A stretch of DNA of 64,000 bases from Chamaecrista fasciculata (Eukaryota; Streptophyta; Magnoliopsida; Fabales; Fabaceae): the NCBI GenBank assembly GCA_003254925.1, contig QANZ01013659.1:1-64000 (forward strand). Reading direction: 5' to 3'. Under the pieces are notes generated by a model. It was not told the DNA's origin, searched no databases, and was given only the letters and a program-made list of their open reading frames with translations. Shown piece by piece: positions 37,501 through 49,556 of this stretch (its first letter is position 1; each line of letters opens with the position of its first letter). The position numbers and the translations under genes were made by a program.

Positions 37501-38490
37501 CCAAAAGATATGAGATAAAAAAATGTAAAAAAAAAAGGCTTAAGTGCACTTTTGGTCCCTTAACTTTCGCAAAGATCTCAATTTGGTCCCCTAACTTTTT
37601 TTGTTGCAATTTTGGTCCCTTAACTTTCGCAAAGATCTCAATTTGGTCCCCTAACTTTTTGTTGCAATTTTGGTCCCCTAACTTTTGAAAGTGTCTCACT
37701 GTTGGTCCCAAGTGCACTTTTTCTATCCATTATCTGCCGTTAGTGCCGATCTAGCAGGCTGAGTTGGCTGATGACATGACAAATATGGGTGAAGTGGATT
37801 AAAAACTGACCATTATGCGGAGACGTTTTCATTACTTGGAAGTTCACTTGGGACCAATAGTGAGACGTTTTCAAGAGTTAGGGGACCAAAATTGCAACAA
37901 TAAAAGTTAGGGGACCAAATTGAGACCTTTGCGAAAGTTAGGGAACCAAATTGAAACCTTTGCGAAAGTTAGGGGACCAAGATTGCAACAAGAAAAGTTA
38001 GGGGACCAAATTGAGACCTTTGCGAAAGTTAGGGGACCAAAAGTGTACTTAAGCCAAAAAAAAAGAAAAACAGTTATTGGACCAATATGGCTATGAAACT
38101 TGAAACAGAGTGTTAAAAACAGAGGATAGTGAAGATTTGATTTGATGTACCTGAGATGCCAGCAGTAGAGTAGACAAGAGCGAAGATCATTCCACCGAAA
38201 GCCCAAGCAATGCCTTGGAAGCCAACAGTGGAGCATTTGGAAGGAGATTTGGCAACACCCATGAGAGTCAAAACGGTGACGTATAGGAACAAGAAAGAAG
38301 CTACGAACTCAGCAATGGAGGCTCTGTAAAAAGACCAAGAAGAAAGCTCGTGAGAATCGAAGAGTGAAGAAGAAGGAGGCTCCTTGTAGTCTCTTTGTTC
38401 TTCTTCTTGGGTCTGAGCAGCAGTTCCTATTGGCTGTCTCTCTCTGTATCTGTTGGCTCCTACTCTCACATCTTCTTCCCTTCCCTCCAT
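34452..38490 (-). CDS. PIP1: PIP1-type plasma-membrane aquaporin
   Basis: Four exons on the minus strand: 38490-38151 (340 bp), 36647-36352 (296), 35482-35342 (141) and 34544-34452 (93). They total 870 bp and encode 289 residues, the usual PIP1 size and exon pattern. It forms a tetrameric water channel in the plasma membrane; PIP1 members often need PIP2 partners to reach the membrane (family knowledge). Visible features: the long N-terminus [20 protein letters not shown]; two NPA motifs at 118-120 and 239-241; selectivity-filter residues His227, Thr236 and Arg242; the loop-D motif RDSHVP with the pH-gating His; and the C-terminus [10 protein letters not shown]. All splice sites are GT-AG and phases agree. 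All three introns are filled with foldback repeats. The last exon is duplicated downstream at 33617-33708. Exact paralogue identity within PIP1 cannot be decided. Confidence 0.95.
34665..35076. repeat. Foldback element in PIP1 intron 3
   Basis: The left end is GGCCAAAACGCACTTTTGG and the right end is CTATATTTTGGCC. The arms carry TTTGGTCTCGTAAC and GACACCAAATTG-type complements. It belongs to the same family as 9184-9589. Confidence 0.7.
35580..35837. mobile_element. MULE-like foldback element in PIP1 intron 2
   Basis: The left end is GAGAAAATTTACTTTTC and the right end is ACATGTTTACTC. The flanks TAAAAGTAT (35571-35579) and TAAAAATAT (35838-35846) match at 8 of 9 bases. It is related to the elements at 19050-19284 and 55058-55580. 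Confidence 0.7.
35850..36316. repeat. Second foldback element in PIP1 intron 2
   Basis: The left end is GGTCAAAATCCCATTTTGATCC. The right arm contains CACCCTATAGTTCAGGGAC and ends near AAAGTTTTGAG. It abuts the preceding element and reaches within about 35 bp of the exon 2 donor site at 36351. Confidence 0.6.
36757..37190. repeat. Degenerate foldback element in PIP1 intron 1
   Basis: GATCCTAAATGTATG, TTGGTTCTAAAT and TTAGTCCTAAATG resemble the left arm of 57304-57830. The right arm is only weakly preserved. Confidence 0.4.
37213..37530. repeat. Foldback element in PIP1 intron 1
   Basis: It begins GGTCAAATTGTATTTTTGG, then GCAGAATTGGTCTC. The right half has GACCAAAAAATATTAGAC and ACCAAAAGATATGAG. 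It ends directly before the next element. Confidence 0.55.
37537..38055. mobile_element. Foldback element with internal tandem repeats in PIP1 intron 1
   Basis: GGCTTAAGTGCACTTTTGG at the left and its complement CAAAAGTGTACTTAAGCC at the right. The flanks are runs of at least 9 A on each side, compatible with a 9-bp duplication in a poly-A target. The left arm repeats a 59-bp unit (TTGGTCCCTTAACTTTCGC) twice; the right arm repeats TTTGCGAAAGTTAGGG several times. It ends about 96 bp from the exon 1 donor. Confidence 0.75.
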
Positions 38491-38539
38491 TTTTTCTTTC
38501 TCTCTGTTTTACTTTAATTTCTTCACACTCTGTTTCTCA

Positions 38540-38560
38540 GTGGAGGGGTATTTGTAGCTT
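38540..38560 (-). promoter_or_regulatory. TATA-like element of the PIP1 gene (tentative)
   Basis: On the minus strand the sequence reads CTACAAATACCCC, about 60 bp upstream of the ATG at 38490. It implies a short 5' leader of about 35 nt rich in A and G. It is the best TATA-like word near the start but is not a strong match. Confidence 0.3.
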
Positions 38561-39832
38561 CAGTTTTGGACTAAGCTTGGTTTGCCATGTTGCTAAGATC
38601 TCCAAAGTTGTAGGTGGGAGATAAAAAAATAACTCTTTCAAAACTTAATACATCTTGCTCACTTAATATTATTATTTTGAGTTTTAAAAGTTGATGATAA
38701 TAGATCTGTGTGAGCTATTAATTTTACTCATTTAAAATTTTTAAATAATTTCATTTTCTTCAAACTCGAGGATCTAAATGAATAAAATTGAAAGTTAAAG
38801 GATTTATTCACCAAATTTTGATACTCAAGAGTCAAGAGTCTATTTGTCAAATTTAAAAATTAAAAGATATTTTTACACTTGATTTAAAGCTCGCATTTTA
38901 ATACAGGTTAGATAGATAAAAAAAGAAATAAATAGTAAAATTTAATTTTAAAATTTAATTTTGTGTAAATTAAGGTTGTGTTTGCCTTGGTGCTAAGCTA
39001 GTTAACAAACACAGTAAATAAATTAAAATTTAATTTTAAAAAGTTTTTTCTTGAGTGTAAATTGTAAAACAATAACTTTAAAATTAAAAAAAAAACGTTA
39101 AAAGAATTTTATATTTAGCAAAAGTTTAATTTCAATTAATATTATTCTATTATAATTAACAATGATAAAAGTAATAATAGTTGACTGTGAATTTCAATTA
39201 ATATTTAAAAGATAAAAGATAAAAGTTATAAGTAAGTTTCAATTGTACTTCTAATTTATTTTTTGTTACCAATTGCACTAATAAAATTTTATATTTGTCT
39301 CAATTGTATCCTAAGGCCTAATACCATTTAAATCATTATTAGAAAATATTGATTTTATGCTGATATCAATTTTTTTAGAAATATAATTGATAAAAAAATA
39401 TTAAAATTTTAGAATACTATTGATACAAATGTGAAATTTTAGAGGTATAATTAACACTAAAATAGAGAATTAAAAAAAATTACTCACCACTTCACCATAT
39501 TCCCCTAACAATTTAAATAATATTAGGCCTTAGAATACAATTAAGAGAAATGTAAAACTATAAAAGTATAGTTGAGATCACTTATCCCATATTCCTCTTT
39601 ATCTCTCATATTTTATTTTGTGACTTGTTTTTTACACGATACATATTATCTCAAATCAAATATATCAAACTTGTTTTATTAATATAATTATCCTTTTAAA
39701 AGAATTAATGCTATATCTATTCTTTTTTTTTTTTTTGAACAGATGCTATATCTATTCAGCTAGTACTGAAATTCACTATGTTTATGTCCCTTTTTTTTTT
39801 CTCCCTAAAATTAACTGTAGCTATAATTTCTA
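38561..39832. other. PIP1 upstream region
   Basis: AT-rich. No gene or clear mobile element is seen apart from scattered AAAATTTAATTTT-type repeats near 38935-39070. Confidence 0.45.
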
Positions 39833-39855
39833 GCACGTGTCACGTGAGACGTGAC
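39833..39855. promoter_or_regulatory. G-box/ABRE-like cluster upstream of PIP1
   Basis: GCACGTGTCACGTGAG followed by ACGTGACC places three ACGTG cores within 23 bp, about 1.35 kb upstream of the PIP1 start codon. CACGTGTC is the classic ABRE (abscisic-acid response) form bound by bZIP factors. Function at this distance is inferred only. Confidence 0.4.
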
Positions 39856-40226
39856 CACTTAATTAAGTGAAATAGTGTACCTTATGGTGACAAATCACCG
39901 ACTTTTGACGACAGAAAAGGGTGTTGAGAAATTCATGACTCTTTGGGAAAAGTCACTGTTAATTTGTGTGCGATTCATACACTTTTCTTAATAGCCATTC
40001 CTTTTAATTTGTTCAATCCTTGACTTTGAATGCAAGCTTTCAGAACTTGCTCCAGAAATCATGATTCATGAGTGTGTGGATTATGGAATGAGCCACTTCA
40101 TTCTATTTATACAGTGAAAGAAAGTGATGTACATTTGGTGCGAATCATGTTATAGAATTAAGAGAAAATTTATTATTCAATAAATTGAATTTATATCGAG
40201 TCAATTAATCAATCTTTTAATAATCA

Positions 40227-40572
40227 GAATAAACTATATAGTCCTTAAATTATTATGATTGTCAACGATTTGGTCCCTATGTCAAATTTAGGGACCAAAA
40301 AATATAAATTCAGAGACTAAATGGTATAAATTTAGTACAAATTCAGAGACTAAAAGTATAAAATTAGTTCAAATTTAAGGACTAAATAGTATTAATTTAG
40401 TATAAATTCAGGGACAAAAAGTATAAAATTAGTTTAAATTCAGGGATCAAATCGTCACTAAGGACCAAATAGTTGATAATTGAAATAATTCAAAGATCAA
40501 ATCGTATATTTTGATTATTTAGAGACTAAATAGTTGACTCGGTATAAATTCAGGGGCTAAATAATAAATTTT
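40227..40572. repeat. Foldback/repetitive element of GGGACCAAA type
   Basis: It contains TAGTCCTTAAATTATT and TTTGGTCCCTAT on the left, GGACCAAATAGTTGA and AGAGACTAAATAGTTGA on the right, and internal repeats of AGAGACTAAA and TTCAGGGA. The ends are approximate. Confidence 0.5.
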
Positions 40573-40832
40573 TACTATAATTAAAAAAAGAACCATTCAT
40601 GTTGGCTTTCCTCACTTCAAAGGCTAATATAACACACCAATTAACTTAGAACTTAGCAAACACTACAATACACTACACAATGTTGTGTGACTTTCATTTT
40701 CAGGAACTTCATTCTAAGGAAGGAAGAATATGTGAGAAAAGGAAAAATACATGAAGCCTAAATGCAACTTCACTTAGCATCTGTGAGATTACAAGATAAA
40801 TTACTCAATACCTAAATATTCTTATTACCATG

Positions 40833-41770
40833 TGTTAGAAAATATGATAGTGAAAATAGTTCAAGAGGTGGGTGAATTGGATTTTTAAAATCTTTTCCTT
40901 GAAAATTTGTTCCTTGTAAATCTTCCTGGAGAAATAAAATATTTTCTTGAACTTAGAAAAGTAAATTCGAAAACTGAATTGTTCCTGAAACTATATATCC
41001 TCGAGAAACTTTATCAGGAAGTTTGATTCATTCTTAAATGTAATTTCTTGAGAATAATAACAAAAACAACAATGTTTTTTCTAAAAACAGTTTCCTTCAA
41101 AAACAATATAGATTGAAATACTTGAACAGATTCCAGAAGATAATGCAGGAAATGTAAAGAGTTAAGGAAATAAACAGCAACACCAGAACTTTATAGTGGT
41201 TCAAATAAGGATATAATCCTTGAAATGGAAGTTTCCCTTATCCTACATCCACACCTCTAACCAACCAGCTAGAGGTCTTTTTATATATTGTATCTAATAC
41301 AATCTGCACAAGGCTTGGGATCACCTCATAGCTTTTACAACTTAACCCACAAATCACTCTAAGGATAGTCTCTAAGTATATTGCTTTCTACGGAACCACA
41401 CACGGTTCACCTTCACAAGGTTTCACCCTAGAAGTTGACTTTTACTTCCACAAAGATTTTACAAACACTCAAGATGAAGAGAATATATATTTTTTTTCAG
41501 AATATTGCACACAGCAGCAGCAAAACTTTTTCACTTTGTTGGAAGCTTTCAACTTCAGAAGATCATCCTTTTATATGATCAAGAACTAGCCGTTGGAGAA
41601 GATAAAAGTGAATGCCTTAAACGGATACTTCCTTTGATTTGTTGCTCACAATTATTATTAGATTTGATTCATGATTGACTTGCAAAACAAAAGATGTAAT
41701 TAGTTTATAGCATTATTCTTGATTAGCAATTCAAAATCAGATCTTTTTCAATTTATTTTCTTTCCTAACA
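40833..41770. mobile_element. Putative solo LTR, 938 bp
   Basis: The ends TGTTAGAAAA and TTTCCTAACA are inverted (9 of 10) and give TG...CA termini. Internal words such as GGTGGGTGAATTGG and TTTATAGTGGTTCAAATA are widespread in plant LTR-type repeats (recalled). The flanking pentamers CCATG and TAGAT do not match, so the insertion is old, recombined, or my boundaries are off. Confidence 0.45.
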
Positions 41771-42633
41771 TAGATGATTTAGCATTAATGACAAGATCAA
41801 GGAAATGAAGTAATTCAATATGCTAATTTGTCTTAATAGCGCATCTTAAAGAGAGGACTAAAATTCATGTCTTTAATATACTTATTTCCAAATGAAGCAC
41901 ATGGCAGACTTTTAATTTTCACTTTAATTAAGCATGCGATACAATTTCATAGACCAAAGAATGAATATAAGATCATGTTTATATTTGAATGGATCCAGAG
42001 GAATAGATTTGACTGAAAAACACACTCTGTGAATAGTATAAGATTTAAAAGATACGAATTATTCACAGTGTTTGACACAAGTTATCATATGTTGCAATTT
42101 AGTCCAAACAAGTTGTCAAACCAATTTTTGCAAATAATCAAAAATTATCTTATGTTAAAATTTAGTCCAACACCATGTTAAAAAAAAAAAAGAAAACATC
42201 ATAAAATTTTGAATAATCACATAAATTAGTTTATGAAAAAATATGAGTTGATAAATTAATTTTTTAAATTTTAATTTATATACATCAATCTCTAAAAGTT
42301 GTGTGATCGATATACTTAATTCCTCCCAAGTCCCACTTATATTTTAATAACAAATTTTTATAAATAATGTGATTGAATTATATTGATTATATTTCAACAA
42401 TTAAAAATATATAAATTAAATTTTTAAATATTGTATTATTAAAATCTATCTTATTTATTTACCCTAAAATTTTCCTAGAGTTTGTAGGGTCAAGGATAGA
42501 AGGGACATCCCATTTCTTACGCAACTTGAGTGACCTTTTTATTATATTCACTATCCTTGTGTAGATGGCGGTGCCTCCCACCCTTTGATATTTATTGCTT
42601 TTGTTATGTTTTTTTTTTCAGATTTGATTTTAA

Positions 42634-43126
42634 GGTCAAAAACCTATTTTAGTACTTAATATTTACCTTAAGTTTTGTTTTGATTTTTTAATATTTTTTT
42701 CGCTTTATTCTTAATGTTTCTTAAAAATTTTATTATTGGTTCATAACTATTAAATATGATCATATTCCTTTTATTTTAAACCTGAATGTGATCAAATTAG
42801 AGTTACATGTTAAATTTGATGAGTTCTTTCTTTATCCAATTAGAGTCATTGTCAAACGAGATTAAATTGGGTATGAAATTAGGCTAGCAAATGAGTCATT
42901 TGTTTCATGAATTTGATTATATCTCTCTTATTTTAAGTTCGAATGTGATGAAATTGGAGTTACAAACTACTCTTAACGAGTTCTTTCTCTATTCAGTTGG
43001 GACTATTGGTAAACAAGATCAAATAATACTCTAAAATTAAGTTTGGTCAAAACATCAATATTAAACATTAAGAAAACTTTTCGCAAAAGTGTCTAAGTTT
43101 AGGAGGCTATAAATTAGATTTTAGCC
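42634..43126. repeat. Degenerate foldback element
   Basis: It begins GGTCAAAAACCTATTTTAGTAC and ends AAATTAGATTTTAGCC. Internal words (TTGATTATATCTCTCTTATTT, ACGAGTTCTTTCTCTAT) also occur in 57304-57830 and 36757-37190, showing a shared family. Confidence 0.5.
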
Positions 43127-45821
43127 AAGATTATAAACTCTTCTAGTAATTTCTCATTTAAATATTGTCCCAGTGAATTATAAGATCCTGCCATCCCATT
43201 TGAAAAAGCAAACAACTTTTGTAGGATGACAATCTTGAGTTCTTGACTCAACTTACAAATTCATTTAACCCAATTATCTTGATAATCCATTAATTTAAAA
43301 CCAATTAATTTGACCCACATAATTGATGATCATAGTCATTTTATGATCCAATGAAATATAAATTAAATTGTGTCAACTTAAATTAATTTATTTCTTGACC
43401 TATTATTATTATATCCGGTATATTGACAATCTATGAGTCAAAATTTAAAATATAAAAAAGATTTATATAATAAAAAATTATTGAAACATGTTTTCTTTTT
43501 TAAGAGCTTGAATTATGTTCATCTCTTTTTACTAGTACTTTTTGCTTTTTTGGAAATAATGAAAGATGGAGAAGAGAAAAAGAGGAGGAAGAGGCTGTGC
43601 TGAGTGTTGAAGAGTACAACTTTTTTTTTTTTCTCAAAGAGTAAAGTTTGAAAAAAATAAAATTGGAAGGGCCTCTCTGGCTTTCCCCCATATAACTTTT
43701 TTTTTTCGTGTTTTTTCCAAAATAATTTATTTTTATTCAATCCCATATAATTATGTCTTCCCTGTGTTTTTTTTCCTCTTTAAGCCTTTTTATTTCTTGC
43801 TGTTTTCCACTTTGGGCTATTGATATCAAGAAACCCAGTTTTGTTTCTTTTCCAACATATGCTAATCATTCAGGCCCAACGAAGGAAACTTTGGTGACAT
43901 AATTTCTTTATTTTTGTTCAATAATTTTTCAAACAAAACAAGTTATAGTAACTTTTGTTTTATTTCAAAATCAATAAAAAAAAAAAAATTAATGGCTCCA
44001 CATTATTTTAATTTTTAACTATGTTCTAACACATAAGGTTAATGATCAATAATTTTTTTAAAAAAAAATAGTCGCATTGCATTGTCTTTTTGAAATGAAT
44101 ATATCTTCATGTCTTGTACATTATTAATTCACACAAAAGAATAACTTGGGATTATAAGTGAGATTTTGACTGAACTGAGGAATAAATCATTTTTTTTCTT
44201 TAGTTACTAAGAGTGTTTTGAAACTGTGCCTTAACTTTTGTTTAGTTTGAAATGAATCATTTGAACTGAGATCCTTAAAACTTTTTATAATTAAAGAAAT
44301 TCTGACTCCTCGATTTTATTTCCCTTGTTAAGATCTTAACACTGACGATTTACAAAACCCATAAATGAAATGCTATATTTTAAGTTGATTTGTAAGGCAA
44401 AAAGCAAATGTAGAGAACTCTACCGCCTCCCAATTGCAGAGGACCCAGATCGAGTTAGTTTCAACTTTCAACGGGTGCATTGGATTATTGTGATTTCTTT
44501 TTTAAATTACTGTACATAAAAATAGAAGATAGGTTGATAAGAAGAAATAATATTTCCTTTTAGAGCAATAAATTAACTGAATTAGGCGCAAATTAAATTA
44601 ATATCAACCAACAATACAAAGCAAAAGGGAAGAAGACTAATCATCCCTACAGTTTCATAAACTATTTTTCCCCATTATTTATGCTTTGTTCTTCAGTTTT
44701 AGGTCTATTTAGTTCTTTAAATTCAAAGAATGATGACTTTATTTTTCTTTTTTTAATGATCATGGGATATTTTCGTTTTGTGATTTTGACAAAGACTAAT
44801 AATATAAAAAAAAAATGGAACTTTCTTAAAATTCTGTAAAATAATGGTGCTGTTGACTTGGATTGGAATCTTTATATATATTACCAATATGTACGGGTCC
44901 ATTGATTTGTTCATGTCTGCCACACTATTTTGTGCATTCACAAGAGATGCAGGCAAATCATAGTGGCAATACAATGAGGTAGCCACCCAACATTCTCAGT
45001 GTTTTGATCATTCAAACACCTACTTGAACAACCTTTTTCTTTTTTTTTTTTAAAAAAAGAGTTAATTTGAAATGAGTCTTTTTTTATTAAAAAAATGAAA
45101 GATATAATATGTTTCATTTAACTCTTTTTCAACCCAAATCAACTTATTTTATTTGTCATTAATTTGAAGATGTCCCTTTTATTTATTTATTCTTTCTTTT
45201 ATGTTTATCTTTAGCTAAGCATTTGTGATTGAGACGAGAAACCTGTTCCAACAATCAGCATACATATGAAGGTTCAATGAAGTTGCAGAAAAATTCCTTA
45301 ATCCCCAATAAAAACTATTTTTTTTATTAAAAATAAAATCTTTACCGAGAGGAGTTAGATTTAGCAAAAAAGAATTAGTCTCTGATAACCTAATGAATTC
45401 AAATTTAAACCCTCATATAGAAAACTGTTCATATTTAATGTATGACAGTGTTTCGAATAGAATTACATAATTCAATGAAAGATACAAGTGAAAAACTAAA
45501 AAAGATAAAATGTTTGAGCTAATATTGTATTTGCTCACCCAACCTGAGACATGGAAGAAGAAGTTTTTCTTCAAAACATTTCCAATATATACATATTTAT
45601 GATGAGATTCAATGGTTCATCACAAATCAAACTATATGTTCATTTCTTAATAAACTTTTGAAGAGACTATACATAACATAAAAGTGCATTATATTCATTG
45701 ATTGAGTATTGACATAGCCAGCATGAGCTTACTCAAAAGGTCCTACACACACACACAAATCTGATTCTTCTTTGAGATAATTATATTAAGCTATTCTCAT
45801 ATATATATATATATATACACA
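43127..45821. other. AT-rich intergenic DNA
   Basis: Homopolymer-rich. No open frame looks coding. A lone MITE-like arm (CAATTGCAGAGGACCC) at about 44430-44447 resembles the element in kinase intron 3. Confidence 0.45.
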
Positions 45822-45852
45822 CTAGAGGCTTTGCGTGCCCTAACGGGCACGC
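45822..45852 (-). mobile_element. Helitron-like 3' terminus
   Basis: On the minus strand, an 8-bp stem GCGTGCCC / GGGCACGC with loop GTTA is followed 7 nt later by CTAG and then T. That is the hairpin-plus-CTRR signature that ends Helitrons, which insert between A and T. The 5' TC end, which should lie to the right, was not located with confidence. Confidence 0.45.
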
Positions 45853-47697
45853 AAATATGTATGTAAAATGAGGGACTAAATCGTGAACACAATAAAAAAG
45901 AAGGGATCAAATAATAATTTTCCTCTTATTATTAATTTTGTACTATAGTTTTAAAATGTGGACGACCAGAAAGGGGTGGAGCCATATAATATAAGATATA
46001 TATATATATATATATATCAGAGTTGGTGCATCCATATATGATCAAATCACATGGGAAGAGAGAAATGAACAAGAGGGGTGGTTTAATTTGTAGGGCACAT
46101 GTCTTTCTTCATAGGTAGGAATGTGGACACGTGATGGGCACGTGACCCCCTCTCGAATGTCTGTCTTCCATCCCATTCAACTCATTAATTAGCATCATCT
46201 TTATCAGCTTCTCCTCCAACGCTTGTGATAAAGACTCTGAACCTATTTCATAACACTCAAAACTCTTTAGATGGTGTGTGTAACAAACAATCGTTCACAA
46301 TTGTAAAGTCATGATAGAATTATTGTATTAATTACTATCCACTCATAAATCAGCTTTTGAGTTATTGTTCTTCCATGCATAAATTTCTATCAGAATTTTA
46401 ATAAACAATCATATATAATTGTAAAAACCTATATTAATTACATATTATTATGTGGAGCTTTCATAGTTTAGCTGAACCTAGTGACTGAAAATGGGTCCTG
46501 TGGGAGGGTTATCCTATATATTATATATAATGTTATCACAGCTAAGCACAAAGGACCAGACTTTTAGGTTGGGGATGGAGGTGGTGATTGTTGGTGAAGC
46601 ATTAACTCTAAAGTATTTTATAATGTGATCAAAATTTAATTCAATTAATAAGCTAAGGAGTTATTTCATAAGCTATAAGATTATCAATTCAAGTTTTGAT
46701 CATTGAACTGAAGGTATATCTTAACTTCAATGAGTCTTGAGACTCAATTTACATAAACTTTTTTTAAAAAAAAAAAAGAAAAATAAAGAAAATAAGTGAA
46801 ATTCATCATGATATTCTCTTTTCAAAACTTTATATATAAAAATTTTCTAAGATAATAGTTTATTTCACATGAATTTGAGACTTTTAAAGTTTAAACTTTT
46901 ATCATTGAATTATTCTAAAATTTATGTATATAAAAAAAACAATCCTATACAAATTTCAAAATAATTCAACCAAAAAATTATAATTCAATCAGTTGTGATT
47001 TGGTGATCTCTTACAACATTATGAATTTATCTTTGTTAAGGGAAATGCTTATACACATTTTAATGTTCAGTAATTCTTTGAATAGAATTGTCCCTGATAA
47101 AAAGTTATTATAAAAAAAAAGTATAATACAAACTCTCATAACATTACTGAACTTCCAAATTGCCTTTCAAAATCCAAGTGGCACCCACCTCATATTATTC
47201 TTCATTAGGTAAATGGGTCCCTCTAATCTTCCTCATTGTCCATGAAAGGGCCTATATGGTAATGGTGCTACACTACACTTTTTCCAAAGGGATCTGTTTT
47301 TGACCACAAACAAATCCAGATTGGGCTTATTCTTCTATGAATAATTACAACCTTCTTTTCAAGCTGAAGGATATTTAACAACCTGAAACACGTACCCTCA
47401 ATAGTTTGAAAAGGATGAAATTGAAATTGATATTGATAGACTGCTCATGACCACATAAATCCAAAAAAATTCAAACTGTTCTCATTATCCACCATGACTA
47501 ATAATATAAGTAATTGACAACAAATTATATGGGTATTATTATCCCATTAAGCCTGGAAAATCCTCAGCTTCTCTCACCAGTCACCACCCCAGGAATTGCT
47601 TCATCATGCACATTAAATTCTATTCTTAGCAGACAGATGAGAGTATAGTAGGAGTGTAGGACCATATATAGCACCTTCAAAATTCAAATTGCAGAGA
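45853..47697. other. Intergenic DNA with two G-boxes
   Basis: Two CACGTG motifs lie at 46128-46133 and 46139-46144. TA microsatellites occur near 45994-46018. No gene is supported. Confidence 0.4.
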
Positions 47698-48044
47698 GGA
47701 AAGTGTAGATTTGGTCCCGTATTGCACTTTTGTTCTTATATCTTTGGGTCAGCTTGCAAAATTGGTCTCATATCTTTTAGTCAAATTTCAAAATTGGTAT
47801 CATATCTTTGGGTTAGTGCAGAATAAATTCTATATCTTTGGGCTAGGTGGGACTGAAAGTGAAACTTTTTGCAAAGATATGGGACCAATTTTACAACCTG
47901 ACCAAAAAATATGGGACCAAAAGAAATACAGGACCGAATATGCAACTTGAGCAAAAGATATGAGACCAAAAGTGCAACAAAAAAAATTATGGGATCAAAT
48001 TGAAACTTGAGCAAAAGTTATGAGACCAAAAATGCAATTTGACC
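47698..48044. repeat. Foldback element (TTTGGTCC type)
   Basis: The left end AAGTGTAGATTTGGTCCCG lacks the first few bases of the family terminus. The right end is AAAAATGCAATTTGACC. The arms include TGGTCTCATATC and GGGACCAATTTTAC-type pairs. Confidence 0.6.
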
Positions 48045-48399
48045 ATATATATATGGCTAAAATATACAAAATTCTCAATTATGTACTTTTGATTTTATGA
48101 AAATAATTTTTTTTGTTAAAATTTTTCATTGATGAAAATTCTTTTTTTTTAATTTTATGATTGTTGTAGCATTTTTCATTTATCCAAATTTAAATTTAAC
48201 TATTATTGTAATTAATAGTAGCCAAAACTACTAAAAAAAACTTTGATTTTCTCTAATGAAAAGCTTAATAAAAAAAATTGCAAAAAAATTAAAAACTTCA
48301 GGAGACATTTCATTACTTTTCAAAGTTTAGAGATTTTTTTTTGCATAATAACTAAAATTCAAGGTCTTATGCATTTTAATGTTATATATATTAAAAAAA

Positions 48400-48640
48400 A
48401 ATCTATTTTTCAATCTTTGAATTTGTCCCAAAATTATGATTTAGTCTCTTTTTTGTCCCTATCTTTTTTATAAACATCAATTATTTAGCCTTTAAAATGT
48501 TATGATCCATAAGGACTAGACAAATTTATATTTGCAAAAAAAAAACAGAAATCAAAGACTAAAAAATATATTTTCAATATTCATATATTAAATTATTATC
48601 TTTTAGACAAATTTAAAGATTGAAAAAAGTAAATTTTCTC
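48400..48640. repeat. Small foldback element
   Basis: ATTATGATTTAGTC in the left half and TTCAATATTCATATATTAAATTATTATC in scrambled complement on the right, with a right end of AGTAAATTTTCTC. It is related to 19050-19284. Confidence 0.5.
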
Positions 48641-48656
48641 TATATCTTATTATATA

Positions 48657-48931
48657 GGTCAAAGTGTAAATTTGGTCTCATATTTTTTGCTGAGTTCCCA
48701 ATTTAGTCCTGTACCTTTTTTTTGTTTCACTTTTAGTCTCATATCTTTAGAAAATGTCCCAATTTGGTCTAATTTCATTTTGGTCCATATCTTTGAGTTA
48801 GGTGAAAAAGTGGTTTCATATCTTTGCAAAAGGATCAACTAAAGATATGGGACCAAAAGCGCAACAAAAAATGATATAAGACCAAATTGGGAACTAAGAA
48901 AAAGATATGGGACCAAATTTATAATTTAACC
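48657..48931. mobile_element. MULE-like foldback element with perfect 9-bp duplication
   Basis: The left end is GGTCAAAGTGTAAATTTGG and the right end is CCAAATTTATAATTTAACC. TATTATATA occurs immediately on both sides (48648-48656 and 48932-48940). The size is 275 bp. Confidence 0.75.
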
Positions 48932-49556
48932 TATTATATATATGGGTGAGGAAAAGAGAAACACTGCTCCTGTGAAAAGTGCTGGAATTTATTTCACAAT
49001 TGTGCTCAAGGGCCATATTCTTATGTGATGATTCAAGAGGGGTGAAACTGAAAGCATTGTGTGATTTATTGTGATGGGGACCAAAGATATTGTGAGATTT
49101 GACATATAATTGTTCCATTGATATACCTCTTAGCCTATATCTACCGGGAACAACTCATTGTGCTTAAATTTGGATTTACTACTCTTTTAAGGTATGTGTT
49201 GGATTGGGAATTAAAGAGATAACACGAAGAGAGGTCTTCACTTTAATTTATTTGGGAAGTTATAAATTGGAGGAATTAATATTTTCCTTCTCTTTTCATA
49301 AATTTTAAATATTTTAAATTAAAATATTTTAAAAATGATATTAGTTTTCGAACAAGAGAAAAAAGTTTAGATACTTTACACTTTCCGATCCCCTCTCCAC
49401 TCTTACCTTCTTCTCCAATCTCTTCTTCTCTCTCTCAATTCAATTATCTCAACAAGCCTTTAGTAGAAGGGAATTCTATGAATAATATCTTTACCTAAAC
49501 AATTAGTTTCTCATATATAGTCTTATTTCTCTCAATCAAATAAAAAAAAGTAGAAA

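Noticed and set aside
37553-37680. Direct repeats resembling a repeat array (CRISPR-like spacing)
   Set aside because: These are reiterated words of a foldback element in an aquaporin intron of a eukaryote; repeats are contiguous, with no unique spacers.
43500-43746. Two overlapping short minus-strand frames rich in Lys, Phe and Ser
   Set aside because: Homopolymer-driven frames in AT-rich DNA with no conserved motif, splice structure or context.
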